Shown: positions 48,653 to 57,013 of the stretch, one piece after another
Layout of the letters: each line of letters starts with the position of its first letter
How positions within the stretch are numbered: position 1 is the first letter of the stretch
Source: Streptomyces aurantiacus
GTDB lineage: Bacteria > Actinomycetota > Actinomycetes > Streptomycetales > Streptomycetaceae
Assembly: GCF_027107535.1 (NCBI RefSeq)
Contig: NZ_CP114283.1
Coordinates: 5,952,001-6,016,000 of the forward strand
DNA: 64,000 bases
Direction: 5' to 3'
Program-made: the position numbers and the translations under genes
Notes under the pieces: model-generated
Database searches by the model: none
What the model saw: the letters and a program-made list of their open reading frames with translations, nothing else
Told to the model about the DNA's origin: nothing

Positions 48653-48680
48653 GGCCCCCGCCCCGCCCGCGGCGGGGGCC
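48653..48680. terminator. hairpin between first and second cluster genes
   Basis: A 10-bp GC-rich stem (48653-48662 with 48671-48680, 8-nt loop) in the 80-bp gap between the deacetylase and pelF. May attenuate transcription or stabilise the upstream message. Confidence 0.55.
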
Positions 48681-48715
48681 GGCACAACCACCCACCTCGG
48701 CCGTGGAGCACACCG

Positions 48716-50257
48716 ATGCACGTTCCCCACGGCGCGCGACGCCCCAGCGCGGCGCGCGTCACCCTGCTCACCGAAGGCACCTATCCGCACAGTCACGGCG
48801 GCGTGAGCGTCTGGTGCGACCAACTCGTCGACGGCATGCCCGACATCGACTTCGACGTCATCGCCGTCACCGGCACGGGACGTGAACCCCTCGTGTGGGA
48901 GATACCCGACCACGTCTCACGTGTCGTCTCGGTCCCCATGTGGGGGCCCGCGCCCGAGGGCCGCCCGGCGCGCGGCCGCCGCCGCAACCAACTGGCCGCC
49001 GCCTACGAGCAGTTCCTCACCGCGCTGCTCGACCCGTGTGCCGAGGACACGTTCGGCACGGCCCTGTACGCGATGGCGTCGGCCGCGGCCGACGGGCTGC
49101 TGAGCCCCTTCCTCCGCGGCGACCGGGCGATCGGCATCCTCACCACCGTGTGGAACCGGCCGGGTCTGGCGGTCCGCGAGGCCCGGCCGACCCTGCACGA
49201 CGCGCTCACCGCCACCGCCCTGCTGGAGCACGCCCTGCGCCCGCTGGCCACACCACCGCCCGAACAGGGCGTGGCACACGCGGTGAGCGGCGGACTGGCC
49301 GTCCTGCCCGGCCTCGCGGCGCTCGAACGGCACGGTGTGCCCCTGCTGCTGACCGAGCACGGTGTCTATCTGCGCGAGCGCTACCTCGGCTACCGCACCG
49401 CTCCCTACCGCTGGCCGGTCAAGGCCGTCGTCCTGGGCTTCTTCCGGCTGCTGGCCGAGGAAACGTATCGGCGGGCTTCCCTCATCACCCCCGGCAACCG
49501 CTACAACCGGCTGTGGGAGGAACAGGGCGGCGCCGACCCGGAGTCGATCCGCACCGTCTACAACGGGGTGGATCCCGGCGCGTTCCCACCGGCCGGTCCC
49601 GAGCCGGAGCGGCCCACGCTCAGCTGGGCCGGACGCGTCGACCCGATCAAGGACCTGGAGACCCTCATCCGGGCCTTCGCCCTCGTCCGAGGACAACTCC
49701 CGGACGCGCGGCTGCGGTTGTTCGGCGGCACACCCCGCGGAGGCGAGCCCTACCGGCAACGGTGCGAGGCCCTGGCCGCCGAACTGGGCCACGGCGACGC
49801 GGTCTCCTTCGAGGGCCGGGTCGACGACATCAGGGACGCCTACGCCGCGGGCAACGTCGTGATGCTCTCCAGCATCAGCGAGGGATTCCCGTTCACCCTG
49901 ATCGAGGCGATGTCCTGCGGGCGGGCCACCGTCTCCACGGACGTGGGCGGCGTGCGGGAGGCGGTCGGCGACACGGGACTCGTCGTTCCGCCGCGCGATC
50001 CGGCCGCCATGGCCGCCGCCGCGCTGGGTCTGCTGGGCGATCCGGGACGCCGCCGCGCGATGGGCGAGGCCGCCCGGCTGCGGGTCGTCGAGCAGTTCAC
50101 GCTGCGGCAGACCGTCGACACCTTCCGGGACATCTACCTGGAACTGTCGGCGCTCGGTCCGATCACCCCGTGCGATCCGTGGGCGGCCCGCCCGGCCATG
50201 CGTCCGGCCACGGCGGGCGGCGTTCCGGAGCCGAGACAGAGGAGCCTGGCCGGATGA
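48716..50257 (+). CDS. pelF: GT4 glycosyltransferase, PelF-like
   Basis: 513 aa, ATG 48716 (GGAG upstream). The N-terminus RVTLLTEGTYPHSHGGVSVWCDQLVDGMP and LTEHGVYLRERYL are signature segments of PelF, the cytoplasmic glycosyltransferase that polymerises GalNAc/GlcNAc in Pel biosynthesis. GT-B fold with the donor-binding half showing WAGRVDPIKDLETLIRAF and the EX7E motif ISEGFPFTLIEAMSCG. In Pel systems PelF uses UDP-GalNAc and works with membrane partners PelD/E/G. Here the next gene, overlapping by 4 bp (ATGA), encodes a 12-helix membrane protein. C-terminal 35 residues are an extra tail. Confidence 0.88.
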   Translation: MHVPHGARRPSAARVTLLTEGTYPHSHGGVSVWCDQLVDGMPDIDFDVIAVTGTGREPLVWEIPDHVSRVVSVPMWGPAPEGRPARGRRRNQLAAAYEQFLTALLDPCAEDTFGTALYAMASAAADGLLSPFLRGDRAIGILTTVWNRPGLAVREARPTLHDALTATALLEHALRPLATPPPEQGVAHAVSGGLAVLPGLAALERHGVPLLLTEHGVYLRERYLGYRTAPYRWPVKAVVLGFFRLLAEETYRRASLITPGNRYNRLWEEQGGADPESIRTVYNGVDPGAFPPAGPEPERPTLSWAGRVDPIKDLETLIRAFALVRGQLPDARLRLFGGTPRGGEPYRQRCEALAAELGHGDAVSFEGRVDDIRDAYAAGNVVMLSSISEGFPFTLIEAMSCGRATVSTDVGGVREAVGDTGLVVPPRDPAAMAAAALGLLGDPGRRRAMGEAARLRVVEQFTLRQTVDTFRDIYLELSALGPITPCDPWAARPAMRPATAGGVPEPRQRSLAG

Positions 50258-51630
50258 GCGGACCGATGGCCCTCGAACCGGGCGACGCGGGACGCGACAC
50301 CCTGGCCCTGCGTCTCGCCGACGACCGCACCCTCGCCCTGAGAATGCCGGCCCACGGCATGGCCCAGGACGCGGTCGACCGCCTGGCCGCCGAACTGGCC
50401 GACCGCGTCGGACCGGCCGTGCACCCCTACGAGGTGGCCGCGCTGCTGGAATCGGAGGGCCTGACCGGCGAGGTCATCCAGGAGCGGTACGGGCACCCGA
50501 ACCTGTTCTCGCTCGCCTCCGCGCTGTACCACCGGGTGCCGCGCACCTATCCCGAACCCGACGCGCCCGCCGACCCGTGGCGTCCCGACCATGTGCGCTG
50601 CGCCCTGCGCGGTGCGCTGTTCGCCCTGCCGGGGCTCGCCTACCTGCTCACGGGACGGCTGTGGCACGCCGACCACGACACGGACGTGCTGATCGTGGCC
50701 GGGCTCGCGTCCTGGGCCTGGGGGCAGGCCCTCGGGCACCGGGCCTATCTGCGCATGGCCACGGGCCGTCGCGAGGCGGGCCGCACCCTGCTCCACGGCG
50801 CGCCGCTGGGAGCCGTAGCGGCGACCGGCGCCGGGTCGCTGTTCGCCTCCGGCGGCACCGCGGTCGCCGTGGCGGCGGCACAGTCCCTGTATCTCGCGGC
50901 GGCGGGGGTGCTCCTCGTACTGGCCCGGGAGCGGCTGTTGCTGGCCGCGCTCACCCCGGTGATCGGCGGCGCGGCGGCGCTCGCGTGGTGGGAGCCGGGC
51001 ACGGCCCTGCGGGTGGGACTGCCGCTGTTGTCACTGGCGGGCGCGGTCGCCGCGGCGGGCTGGGCGCTCCGGGCCACGTCGGCGGCCGCCCCCGTCCCGG
51101 ACGGCGTCCGGCCTCCGCTGCTGCGGTCGCTGCCGTACGGGCTGTTCGGCCTGGCCGCCGGTGTGCTGGTCCTGCTGGAGGGACGGCAGCATCCGTACGC
51201 CGTGATCGTGCTGACGGTCAGCATGGGGCCGGCCGAGTGGCTGCTCCACAAGTACCGCGGGATGTCGGTGGCGGCGCTGCGGGCCACCGCCACACCGGCC
51301 GCCTATCTGCTGCGGTCGGCGGGCATCCTCGCCCTCTGTCTGCTCGCCCATCTGCTGCCGCTGCTGCCAGCCGCGCTGCTCACCGGCGCTGAACCGGCTC
51401 CGCTGCTGCTGCTCGCGGCGACGCTGTGGACCGCGCTGCTCCTGCAGGCCTTCGGGGTGGCCTGGCCGCCGGCCGCGGTGTGTCTGGCGGCCGCCGGCGG
51501 GGCGGCGATCGCGGCCACGCTCCATCCCCCGCCCGACGCCGCCGTGCTGTCGCTGAGCTGTGGCGCGGCCGCGCTGTGTCTCGTGGTGTGCGCGCTGCGG
51601 CTGCTGGGACGACCCGCACCGCACGTCTGA
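50254..51630 (+). CDS. 12-helix membrane protein of the polysaccharide cluster (possible exporter)
   Basis: 458 aa from ATG 50254, coupled to pelF. A cytoplasmic N-terminal part of about 110 residues (RMPAHGMAQDAVDRLAAELA, YEVAALLESEGLTGEVIQERYGHPNLFSLASALYHRVPRT) precedes about 12 hydrophobic helices, including YAVIVLTVSMGPAEWLLHKYRG, up to a short tail RPAPHV. The family is not recognised. Helix number and position next to pelF match PelG, the MOP-type Pel transporter, but I see no clear sequence match; it may be a functional replacement that exports or flips the polymer. Confidence 0.65.
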   Translation: MSGPMALEPGDAGRDTLALRLADDRTLALRMPAHGMAQDAVDRLAAELADRVGPAVHPYEVAALLESEGLTGEVIQERYGHPNLFSLASALYHRVPRTYPEPDAPADPWRPDHVRCALRGALFALPGLAYLLTGRLWHADHDTDVLIVAGLASWAWGQALGHRAYLRMATGRREAGRTLLHGAPLGAVAATGAGSLFASGGTAVAVAAAQSLYLAAAGVLLVLARERLLLAALTPVIGGAAALAWWEPGTALRVGLPLLSLAGAVAAAGWALRATSAAAPVPDGVRPPLLRSLPYGLFGLAAGVLVLLEGRQHPYAVIVLTVSMGPAEWLLHKYRGMSVAALRATATPAAYLLRSAGILALCLLAHLLPLLPAALLTGAEPAPLLLLAATLWTALLLQAFGVAWPPAAVCLAAAGGAAIAATLHPPPDAAVLSLSCGAAALCLVVCALRLLGRPAPHV

Positions 51631-51716
51631 CCACCCGCACGACGGCGGCCCGCACCGGCGGCCGCCCTTCATGCCGCACGGACATCACACGTGCAACCGA
51701 CCGGAAGGACCACGAG

Positions 51717-52718
51717 TTGACCTCCGCACCTCTTGTCGCCGTCACCGGAGCCGAAGGCTTCATCGGCTCCCACCTCACCGAGGCGCTGGTCGCCGCCGGG
51801 TACCGGGTGAGGGCCATGGCGCAGTACAACTCCTTCTCCTCCTACGGCTGGCTGGAGACCCTGGCTCCGGACGTGCTCGACCAGGTCGAGATCGTCCTCG
51901 GCGACGTCCGCGACACGGGTTCCGTCCGCGCTCTCGTCGAGGACGCCGAGTGCGTCTACCACCTGGCCGCGCTGATCGCGATCCCGTACTCCTACCAGGC
52001 GCCGCACAGTTACGTGGACACCAACGTCACCGGCACCCTCAACGTGCTGGAAGCGGTCCGCGCCCTCGGTACGCCCCGGCTGGTCCACACCTCCACCAGC
52101 GAGACCTACGGCACCGCGCAGACCGTACCGATCACCGAGGACCACCCCATCAACACCCAGTCCCCGTACGCCGCTTCGAAGGCGGGTGGTGACCGGCTGG
52201 CCGACAGCTACCACGCGAGTTTCGGCACACCCGTGGTGACGCTGCGGCCGTTCAACACCTTCGGCCCGCGCCAGTCGATGCGGGCGGTCATCCCCAGCGT
52301 CATCGGCCAGGTCGCGGCAGGCGAGCACACCCTCACCCTCGGCGACCTGCGTCCCACCCGCGACTTCACCTACGTCAAGGACACCGCACAGGCGTTCCTC
52401 GCGGTGGGCACCGCTCCCGCCGAGCGCGTCGTGGGCCGGACCTTCAACGCCGGTACCGGCGGCGAGATATCGGTCGGCGACCTCGTCGCGCTGATCGGCA
52501 AGGTGATGGACACCGCCCTCGACGTGCGCGAGGACGCCCAGCGCATCCGGCCCGCGAACTCCGAGGTGATGCGGCTGGTCGCCGACGCGACCAGGCTCGG
52601 CGAAGCCACCGGCTGGAGCCCGGCGCACACGCTGGAGCAGGGCCTCGCACACACGGTGGAGTTCTTCCGCAACCCGGCGAACCTCGCCCGCTACAAGACA
52701 GGCATCTACAACATCTGA
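51717..52718 (+). CDS. SDR sugar-nucleotide dehydratase/epimerase, LegB-like
   Basis: 333 aa from TTG 51717 (GGAAGGA upstream, no ATG or GTG nearby). Extended SDR: NAD motif VTGAEGFIGSHLTEAL and catalytic Thr-Ser/YxxxK in HTSTSETYGTAQ and SPYAASKAGGD. YNSFSSYGWLE, LAALIAIPYSYQAPHSYVDTNV and LRPFNTFGPRQSMRAVIPS strongly recall LegB-type UDP-hexosamine 4,6-dehydratases, which produce keto-sugar intermediates. A C4-epimerase role (as PelX or fungal Uge3) is the alternative and would supply UDP-GalNAc for PelF. Cytoplasmic. Confidence 0.82.
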   Translation: MTSAPLVAVTGAEGFIGSHLTEALVAAGYRVRAMAQYNSFSSYGWLETLAPDVLDQVEIVLGDVRDTGSVRALVEDAECVYHLAALIAIPYSYQAPHSYVDTNVTGTLNVLEAVRALGTPRLVHTSTSETYGTAQTVPITEDHPINTQSPYAASKAGGDRLADSYHASFGTPVVTLRPFNTFGPRQSMRAVIPSVIGQVAAGEHTLTLGDLRPTRDFTYVKDTAQAFLAVGTAPAERVVGRTFNAGTGGEISVGDLVALIGKVMDTALDVREDAQRIRPANSEVMRLVADATRLGEATGWSPAHTLEQGLAHTVEFFRNPANLARYKTGIYNI

Positions 52719-52765
52719 CCCGCCCGGCGCATCCCATCGGCACGTCCCCACGAAGGAGGAGTCCC

Positions 52766-53479
52766 ATGCACGCAGTGATCCTGGCGGGAGGCAAGGGTGT
52801 CCGGCTGCGGCCCTACACGACCGCGCTGCCCAAGCCGCTCGTGCCCATCGGCGACCAGCACGCCATCCTGGAGATTGTGCTGCGCCAGCTCGGCGCGGCC
52901 GGTTTCACCAGCTGCACCATCGCCATCGGCCACCTCGGCGAGATCATCCGCGCCTATGTCGGCGACGGCTCCCAGTGGGGCATGGCCGTCGACTACGCCA
53001 CGGAGGAGAGTCCGCTCGGGACGATGGGGCCCCTGCTCACCATGCGGGAGCGTCTGCCGGAGTCGTTCCTCGTGATGAACGGTGACGTGCTCACCGACCT
53101 CGACTTCGGTGACGTCCTTCGCCGGCACCGCGGTTCGGACGCCCCGTTGACGATCGCGACGTACGCGCGCAAGGTGCACATCGACTTCGGGGTGCTCACC
53201 ACCGACGCGAGCAAGGTCGTCGCCTTCACCGAGAAGCCGAGCATCGACTACCGCGTCTCCATGGGGGTCTACGCGCTGTCGCGGGACACCCTCGACGGAT
53301 ACACGCCGGGCCTGCCGCTGGGCTTCGACGAACTCGTGCTGGACCTCCTGCGGGACCACAACCCGCCGCAGGCCTACGACTTCGACGGATACTGGCTCGA
53401 CATCGGCCGGCCCGACGACTACGACCGCGCCAACGCCGAGTTCACCACCCGCAAGTCGATGCTGCTCAAGGGAGCCTGA
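52766..53479 (+). CDS. sugar-1-phosphate nucleotidyltransferase
   Basis: 237 aa, ATG 52766 with AAGGAGG about 7 nt upstream. N-terminal signature AVILAGGKGVRLRPYTTALPKPLVPIGD (GGxGxRLxPxTxxxPKPLxP) of the RfbA/GalF/GlmU transferase fold; VMNGDVLTDLDF carries the Mg-binding Asp. Single-domain, no acyltransferase extension. Makes an NDP-sugar from sugar-1-phosphate; base and sugar cannot be read from the sequence. 47 bp after the dehydratase and 6 bp before the next SDR, so co-transcribed. Confidence 0.9.
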   Translation: MHAVILAGGKGVRLRPYTTALPKPLVPIGDQHAILEIVLRQLGAAGFTSCTIAIGHLGEIIRAYVGDGSQWGMAVDYATEESPLGTMGPLLTMRERLPESFLVMNGDVLTDLDFGDVLRRHRGSDAPLTIATYARKVHIDFGVLTTDASKVVAFTEKPSIDYRVSMGVYALSRDTLDGYTPGLPLGFDELVLDLLRDHNPPQAYDFDGYWLDIGRPDDYDRANAEFTTRKSMLLKGA

Positions 53480-53485
53480 CCCGGC

Positions 53486-54418
53486 ATGCGCATTCTGGTC
53501 CTGGGCTCCACCGGCTACCTGGGCAGCCATGTCGTCGAGCACCTGCACGCCCTGGAGGGCGTGCAGGTGCTCGACGGCGGCCGCTCACCGGCCGCCACGT
53601 TCGGCATCGACCTCGCCACCGACCGCACGGACCGGCTGGCGAGGACCCTGACGTCGGCGGCGCCCGACGCGGTGGTCAACTGCGCGGGCGCCACCGGCGG
53701 TGACGCCGTGACCCTCGCGGAGGTCAACTCCCGCGGCCCCGCCCTCCTCTGCTCGGCCCTGCGCGAGGCGGCCCCCGCGGCACGGCTCGTCCACCTGGGC
53801 TCGGCCGCCGAGTACGGCCCCGGCACCCCGGACGTCCCGGTGACGGAATCGGCTCCCACCCGCCCGCTCACCCCCTACGGCGCGACCAAGCTCGCCGGCA
53901 CGGTCACGGTGAGCTCCTCCGGCCTCGACGCGGTGGTGCTGCGCGTGGGCAACCCGGTGGGCCCCGGGGCCCCGTCCACCGGGCTGCCGGGGCGCGTCGC
54001 GGGGCTGCTGCGCGAGGCCGGCCGTGCCCCGGACGCGGTGATCCGGCTGGGCGACCTGTCGGCGTACCGCGATTTCGTGGACGTACGGGACGTGGCACGG
54101 GCGGCGGCACTCGCGGTCATGGCACCGGGCCCCCTGCCGGGCGTGCTCAACATCGGCGGCGGGCAGGCCGTGCCCGTGCGGGTGCTCGTACGGTCGCTGG
54201 CCCGTGCCGCCGGATTCCGCGGGCGGATCGAGGAGGGCGACGGGGGTTCCGCCCGTTCGGGAGAGGTGTCGTGGCAGTGCTCCGCCATCACGGCCGCCGG
54301 TGACGCACTCGGCTGGCGGCCGTCGCACACGCTCGACGACTCGCTCACCGCTCTCTGGGAGGCGACGACCCCGCCCGGCCCCTCCGCCCGGCAGCTCGAA
54401 GGCGACCGGTCGCGGTGA
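53486..54418 (+). CDS. SDR sugar-nucleotide reductase/epimerase
   Basis: 310 aa, ATG 53486. Rossmann motif LVLGSTGYLGSHVVEHL; catalytic Ser/YxxxK in HLGSAAEYGPGTP and TPYGATKLAG; extended-SDR strand DLSAYRDFVDVRDVARA. Could reduce the 4-keto sugar made by the LegB-like enzyme or epimerise an NDP-sugar. Its stop overlaps the start of the Sph3-like gene (GTGA), tying the glycosidase to sugar-nucleotide synthesis. Confidence 0.85.
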   Translation: MRILVLGSTGYLGSHVVEHLHALEGVQVLDGGRSPAATFGIDLATDRTDRLARTLTSAAPDAVVNCAGATGGDAVTLAEVNSRGPALLCSALREAAPAARLVHLGSAAEYGPGTPDVPVTESAPTRPLTPYGATKLAGTVTVSSSGLDAVVLRVGNPVGPGAPSTGLPGRVAGLLREAGRAPDAVIRLGDLSAYRDFVDVRDVARAAALAVMAPGPLPGVLNIGGGQAVPVRVLVRSLARAAGFRGRIEEGDGGSARSGEVSWQCSAITAAGDALGWRPSHTLDDSLTALWEATTPPGPSARQLEGDRSR

Positions 54419-55077
54419 GCCTGCTGATCCCTCTGTACGTCCACCCGGGCGAGGACCCGGGCGCCTGGCACCGCCTGATCACCTCGGCCGGCCGTACCTA
54501 CGGGGTGGTGGTGAACCCCGCCAGTGGTCCGGGCCCGGCGCCCGATCCGGCGTTCACCGCCGCGGCCGACGCCCTGCGGGCCGCCGGCGCCCGACTGCTC
54601 GGCTATGTCGACACCGACTACGGGACGCGGGATCCGGACGAGGTGGTGGCCGAGGTCGCCCGGCACCGGGAGTGGTACGCGACCGACGGCTGCTTCCTCG
54701 ACCGGGCCCCCGCGACAGCGGCCGCGCTGCCCGCCTGCCGACGGCTGGTGCGGTCCGTCCGCCGGCTCGGCACGGCTCCCGTCGTGCTCAACGCGGGCGT
54801 CCATCCCGCGCCGGGTTACGCCGGACTCGCGGACCTGCTCGTCACGTTCGAGGGCCACTGGTCGACGTACGTGTCGGCGTTCAGCAGGCCGTCATGGACC
54901 GGGCGGATCGCGCCCGAGCGGTTGTGTCACCTCGTCTACGGTGTGCCCGAGGCCCTCGTCCCGCTCGCCGTCCGCACCGCCCGCGACCGCGGCGCGGCGG
55001 TGTCCGGCCCGGTGACGGGTGAACTGCCCAACCCCTGGGCGCGGTTGACACCGGCACTGGGCGACGCGCTCCCGTGA
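54415..55077 (+). CDS. spherulin-4/Sph3-like (GH135-type) glycosidase
   Basis: 220 aa from GTG 54415. Spherulin-4 family barrel: LLIPLYVHPGEDPGAWHRLI, YGVVVNPASGPGPAPDPAF, LGYVDTDYGTRDPDEVVAE, DGCFLDRAP, VVLNAGVHPAPGYAGLADLLVTFEGHW. Sph3 of Aspergillus, the founding GH135 enzyme, cleaves alpha-1,4-N-acetylgalactosamine in galactosaminogalactan and is needed to make the polymer; its Asp (FLD), Asn (LNAG) and acidic (TFE) active-site positions have counterparts here. There is no signal peptide, unlike fungal Sph3, so it would act in the cytoplasm or be exported otherwise. Last gene of the cluster, coupled to the SDR. Confidence 0.78.
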   Translation: MSLLIPLYVHPGEDPGAWHRLITSAGRTYGVVVNPASGPGPAPDPAFTAAADALRAAGARLLGYVDTDYGTRDPDEVVAEVARHREWYATDGCFLDRAPATAAALPACRRLVRSVRRLGTAPVVLNAGVHPAPGYAGLADLLVTFEGHWSTYVSAFSRPSWTGRIAPERLCHLVYGVPEALVPLAVRTARDRGAAVSGPVTGELPNPWARLTPALGDALP

Positions 55078-55257
55078 GGGTGGTCCGCCGCCCGACAGCC
55101 GCCGGGGGCACGCCTGCTGGATCCGTCCAGCGACGGCAGCGGACGCCGACCGTCTCGTACACCCGTCCGACCGGCTCAACCACCCTGCGCGGCACGCCAG
55201 ATGGGTGTGCGCGTCGACTGCCGGTGCGCGTGAGGTCCACGGTCTATCTTGGACGGC

Positions 55258-56193
55258 ATGCCCGCTCCTGAACTGATCCGTATCGTCTCCCGCGACTCGC
55301 CCATGGCCCTGGCCCAGGTGGCTCGCGTCCGGGCCGAACTGGCGGCGCTCCGCCCCGAGATGCGCACCGAGGTCGTGCCGGTGAAGACGACCGGCGACAA
55401 GTGGATGGGCGACCTCGCCCAGGTCGAGGGCAAGGGGGCGTTCACCAAGGAGGTCGACGCCGCGCTCCTGGCCGGCGAGGCCGACCTGGCGGTGCACTGC
55501 GTCAAGGACGTGCCCGCCGACCGGCCGCTCCCGGCGGGCACCGTGTTCTCCGCGTTCCTCAAGCGGGACGACATCCGCGACGCGCTCATCCACCCCGGAG
55601 GTCTCTCCCTCGACGAGCTGCCGCCCGGCACCCGCATCGGCACGTCCTCGGTTCGCCGCGTCGCGCAGCTGGCCGCCTCCCGGCCGCACCTGAAGTGCGT
55701 GCCGTTCCGCGGCAACGCGAACCGGCGGCTGGAGAAGCTGGCAGCCGGCGAGGCGGACGCGCTGCTGCTCGCGGTCTCGGGCCTGGAGCGCATCGAACGC
55801 ACCGACGTGATCACCGAGATCCTCTCCCCCGAGACGATGATGCCGCCGATCGGCGCGGGCATCCTCGCCCTCCAGTGCCGCGAGGGCGACACGGCGGTCA
55901 TCGAGGTCGTCAGTGCGCTCGGCGACCCGGACACCCACCGCGAGGCCACCGCGGAACGCATGTTCCTCCACGTCCTCCAAGGCCACTGCAACTCGCCGAT
56001 CGCCGGCTACGCCACGGCCGGCCCGGGCGGTGAACTGTCCCTGCACGCCTGCGTGTTCACCCCGGACGGCAAGACCCGGCTGAACGCCCACGAATGGGCC
56101 GGCCGCCTCGATGCCGCCACCCTCGGCACCTCCGTGGCCGTCGCTCTGCTGCGCCAGGGGGCCCGCGACCTGATCGACGCCATCGCCCACTGA
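55258..56193 (+). CDS. hemC: hydroxymethylbilane synthase (porphobilinogen deaminase) paralogue
   Basis: 311 aa from ATG 55258. HemC fold: [81 protein letters not shown]. The Cys that binds the dipyrromethane cofactor is kept in [13 protein letters not shown]. Several normally strict positions differ (HSxKDxP is HCVKDVP, LRGNVxTRLxKL is [12 protein letters not shown], GGCxxP is GHCNSP), so this looks like a divergent second copy rather than the housekeeping gene, and no other hem gene is adjacent. TATCTT at 55245-55250, 7 nt before the ATG, suggests a leaderless message. Confidence 0.82.
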   Translation: MPAPELIRIVSRDSPMALAQVARVRAELAALRPEMRTEVVPVKTTGDKWMGDLAQVEGKGAFTKEVDAALLAGEADLAVHCVKDVPADRPLPAGTVFSAFLKRDDIRDALIHPGGLSLDELPPGTRIGTSSVRRVAQLAASRPHLKCVPFRGNANRRLEKLAAGEADALLLAVSGLERIERTDVITEILSPETMMPPIGAGILALQCREGDTAVIEVVSALGDPDTHREATAERMFLHVLQGHCNSPIAGYATAGPGGELSLHACVFTPDGKTRLNAHEWAGRLDAATLGTSVAVALLRQGARDLIDAIAH

Positions 56194-56284
56194 CGGACCG
56201 GCACACGGAACCACCGGATGGCCGGCCGGCTATCCCGACCGGGGCGACGGCCCGCCCTCCACCCACTCGCCTCCAAGACATATC

Positions 56285-56311
56285 CATTTGCCTAAAAGAT
56301 TTAGGCAAATG
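56285..56311. promoter_or_regulatory. TetR-type operator
   Basis: A 27-bp perfect palindrome: 12-bp arms 56285-56296 and 56300-56311 (CATTTGCCTAAA and its complement) around AGA. It lies 33 bp before the TetR-family start in an AT-rich patch, and is the probable autoregulatory site. Confidence 0.88.
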
Positions 56312-56343
56312 CATAATCAGGTCTGGCGAACGGGAGGAACCTC

Positions 56344-56913
56344 ATGGTCCGTGTGGGACTGACGACGGAGCGCCTGGTGCGGGCCGGCGCGGAGCTGGCC
56401 GACGAGGTCGGCTTCGACCAGGTCACCGTGTCGGCGCTGGCCAGGCAGTTCGACGTCAAGGTCGCGAGTCTGTACTCGCACCTGAAGAACTCCCAGGACC
56501 TCAGGACGCGGATCGCGCTGCTCGCCTTGGAGGAGCTCGCCGACCGGGGCGCGGCCGCACTGGCCGGACGGGCCGGCAAGGACGCCCTCACCGCCCTGGC
56601 GAACGTCTACCGCGACTACGCCGTCGAACATCCCGGCCGCTACGCCGCCGCCCAGCTCAGGCTCACCCCCGAGGCGGCGGCCGCCAGCGCCGGGAGCAGG
56701 CACGCCCAGATGACACGGGCCATCCTGCGTGGCTACGACCTCACGGAACCGGACCAGACACACGCGGTCCGCCTGCTGGGCAGCGTCTTCCACGGCTACG
56801 TCAGCCTGGAACTCGGCGGCGGGTTCAGCCACAGCGCCCCCGACTCGCAGGAGACCTGGTCCCGCATCATGGACGCACTCGACGCCCTCCTGCGGAACTG
56901 GCCCGCCCCCTGA
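56344..56913 (+). CDS. TetR-family regulator (WHG-domain type)
   Basis: 189 aa, ATG 56344 with GGGAGGA about 6 nt upstream. N-terminal HTH TTERLVRAGAELADEVGFDQVTVSALARQFDVKVASLYSHLKNSQDL, then a C-terminal TetR_C WHG-type domain with VFHGYVSLELGGGF. The strong palindrome 33 bp upstream is its likely operator. The next gene on the strand, 100 bp on, encodes an SGNH hydrolase that it may co-regulate. Confidence 0.9.
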   Translation: MVRVGLTTERLVRAGAELADEVGFDQVTVSALARQFDVKVASLYSHLKNSQDLRTRIALLALEELADRGAAALAGRAGKDALTALANVYRDYAVEHPGRYAAAQLRLTPEAAAASAGSRHAQMTRAILRGYDLTEPDQTHAVRLLGSVFHGYVSLELGGGFSHSAPDSQETWSRIMDALDALLRNWPAP

Positions 56914-57013
56914 CCGGGCCGCTCACCGGCCGGACCCCGCTCCGGCGCACCCATCGGGGCACACTCCCGCGTCGTCGAACCACCCGGACACACTGACTCG
57001 ACAGGTCGAGGCC

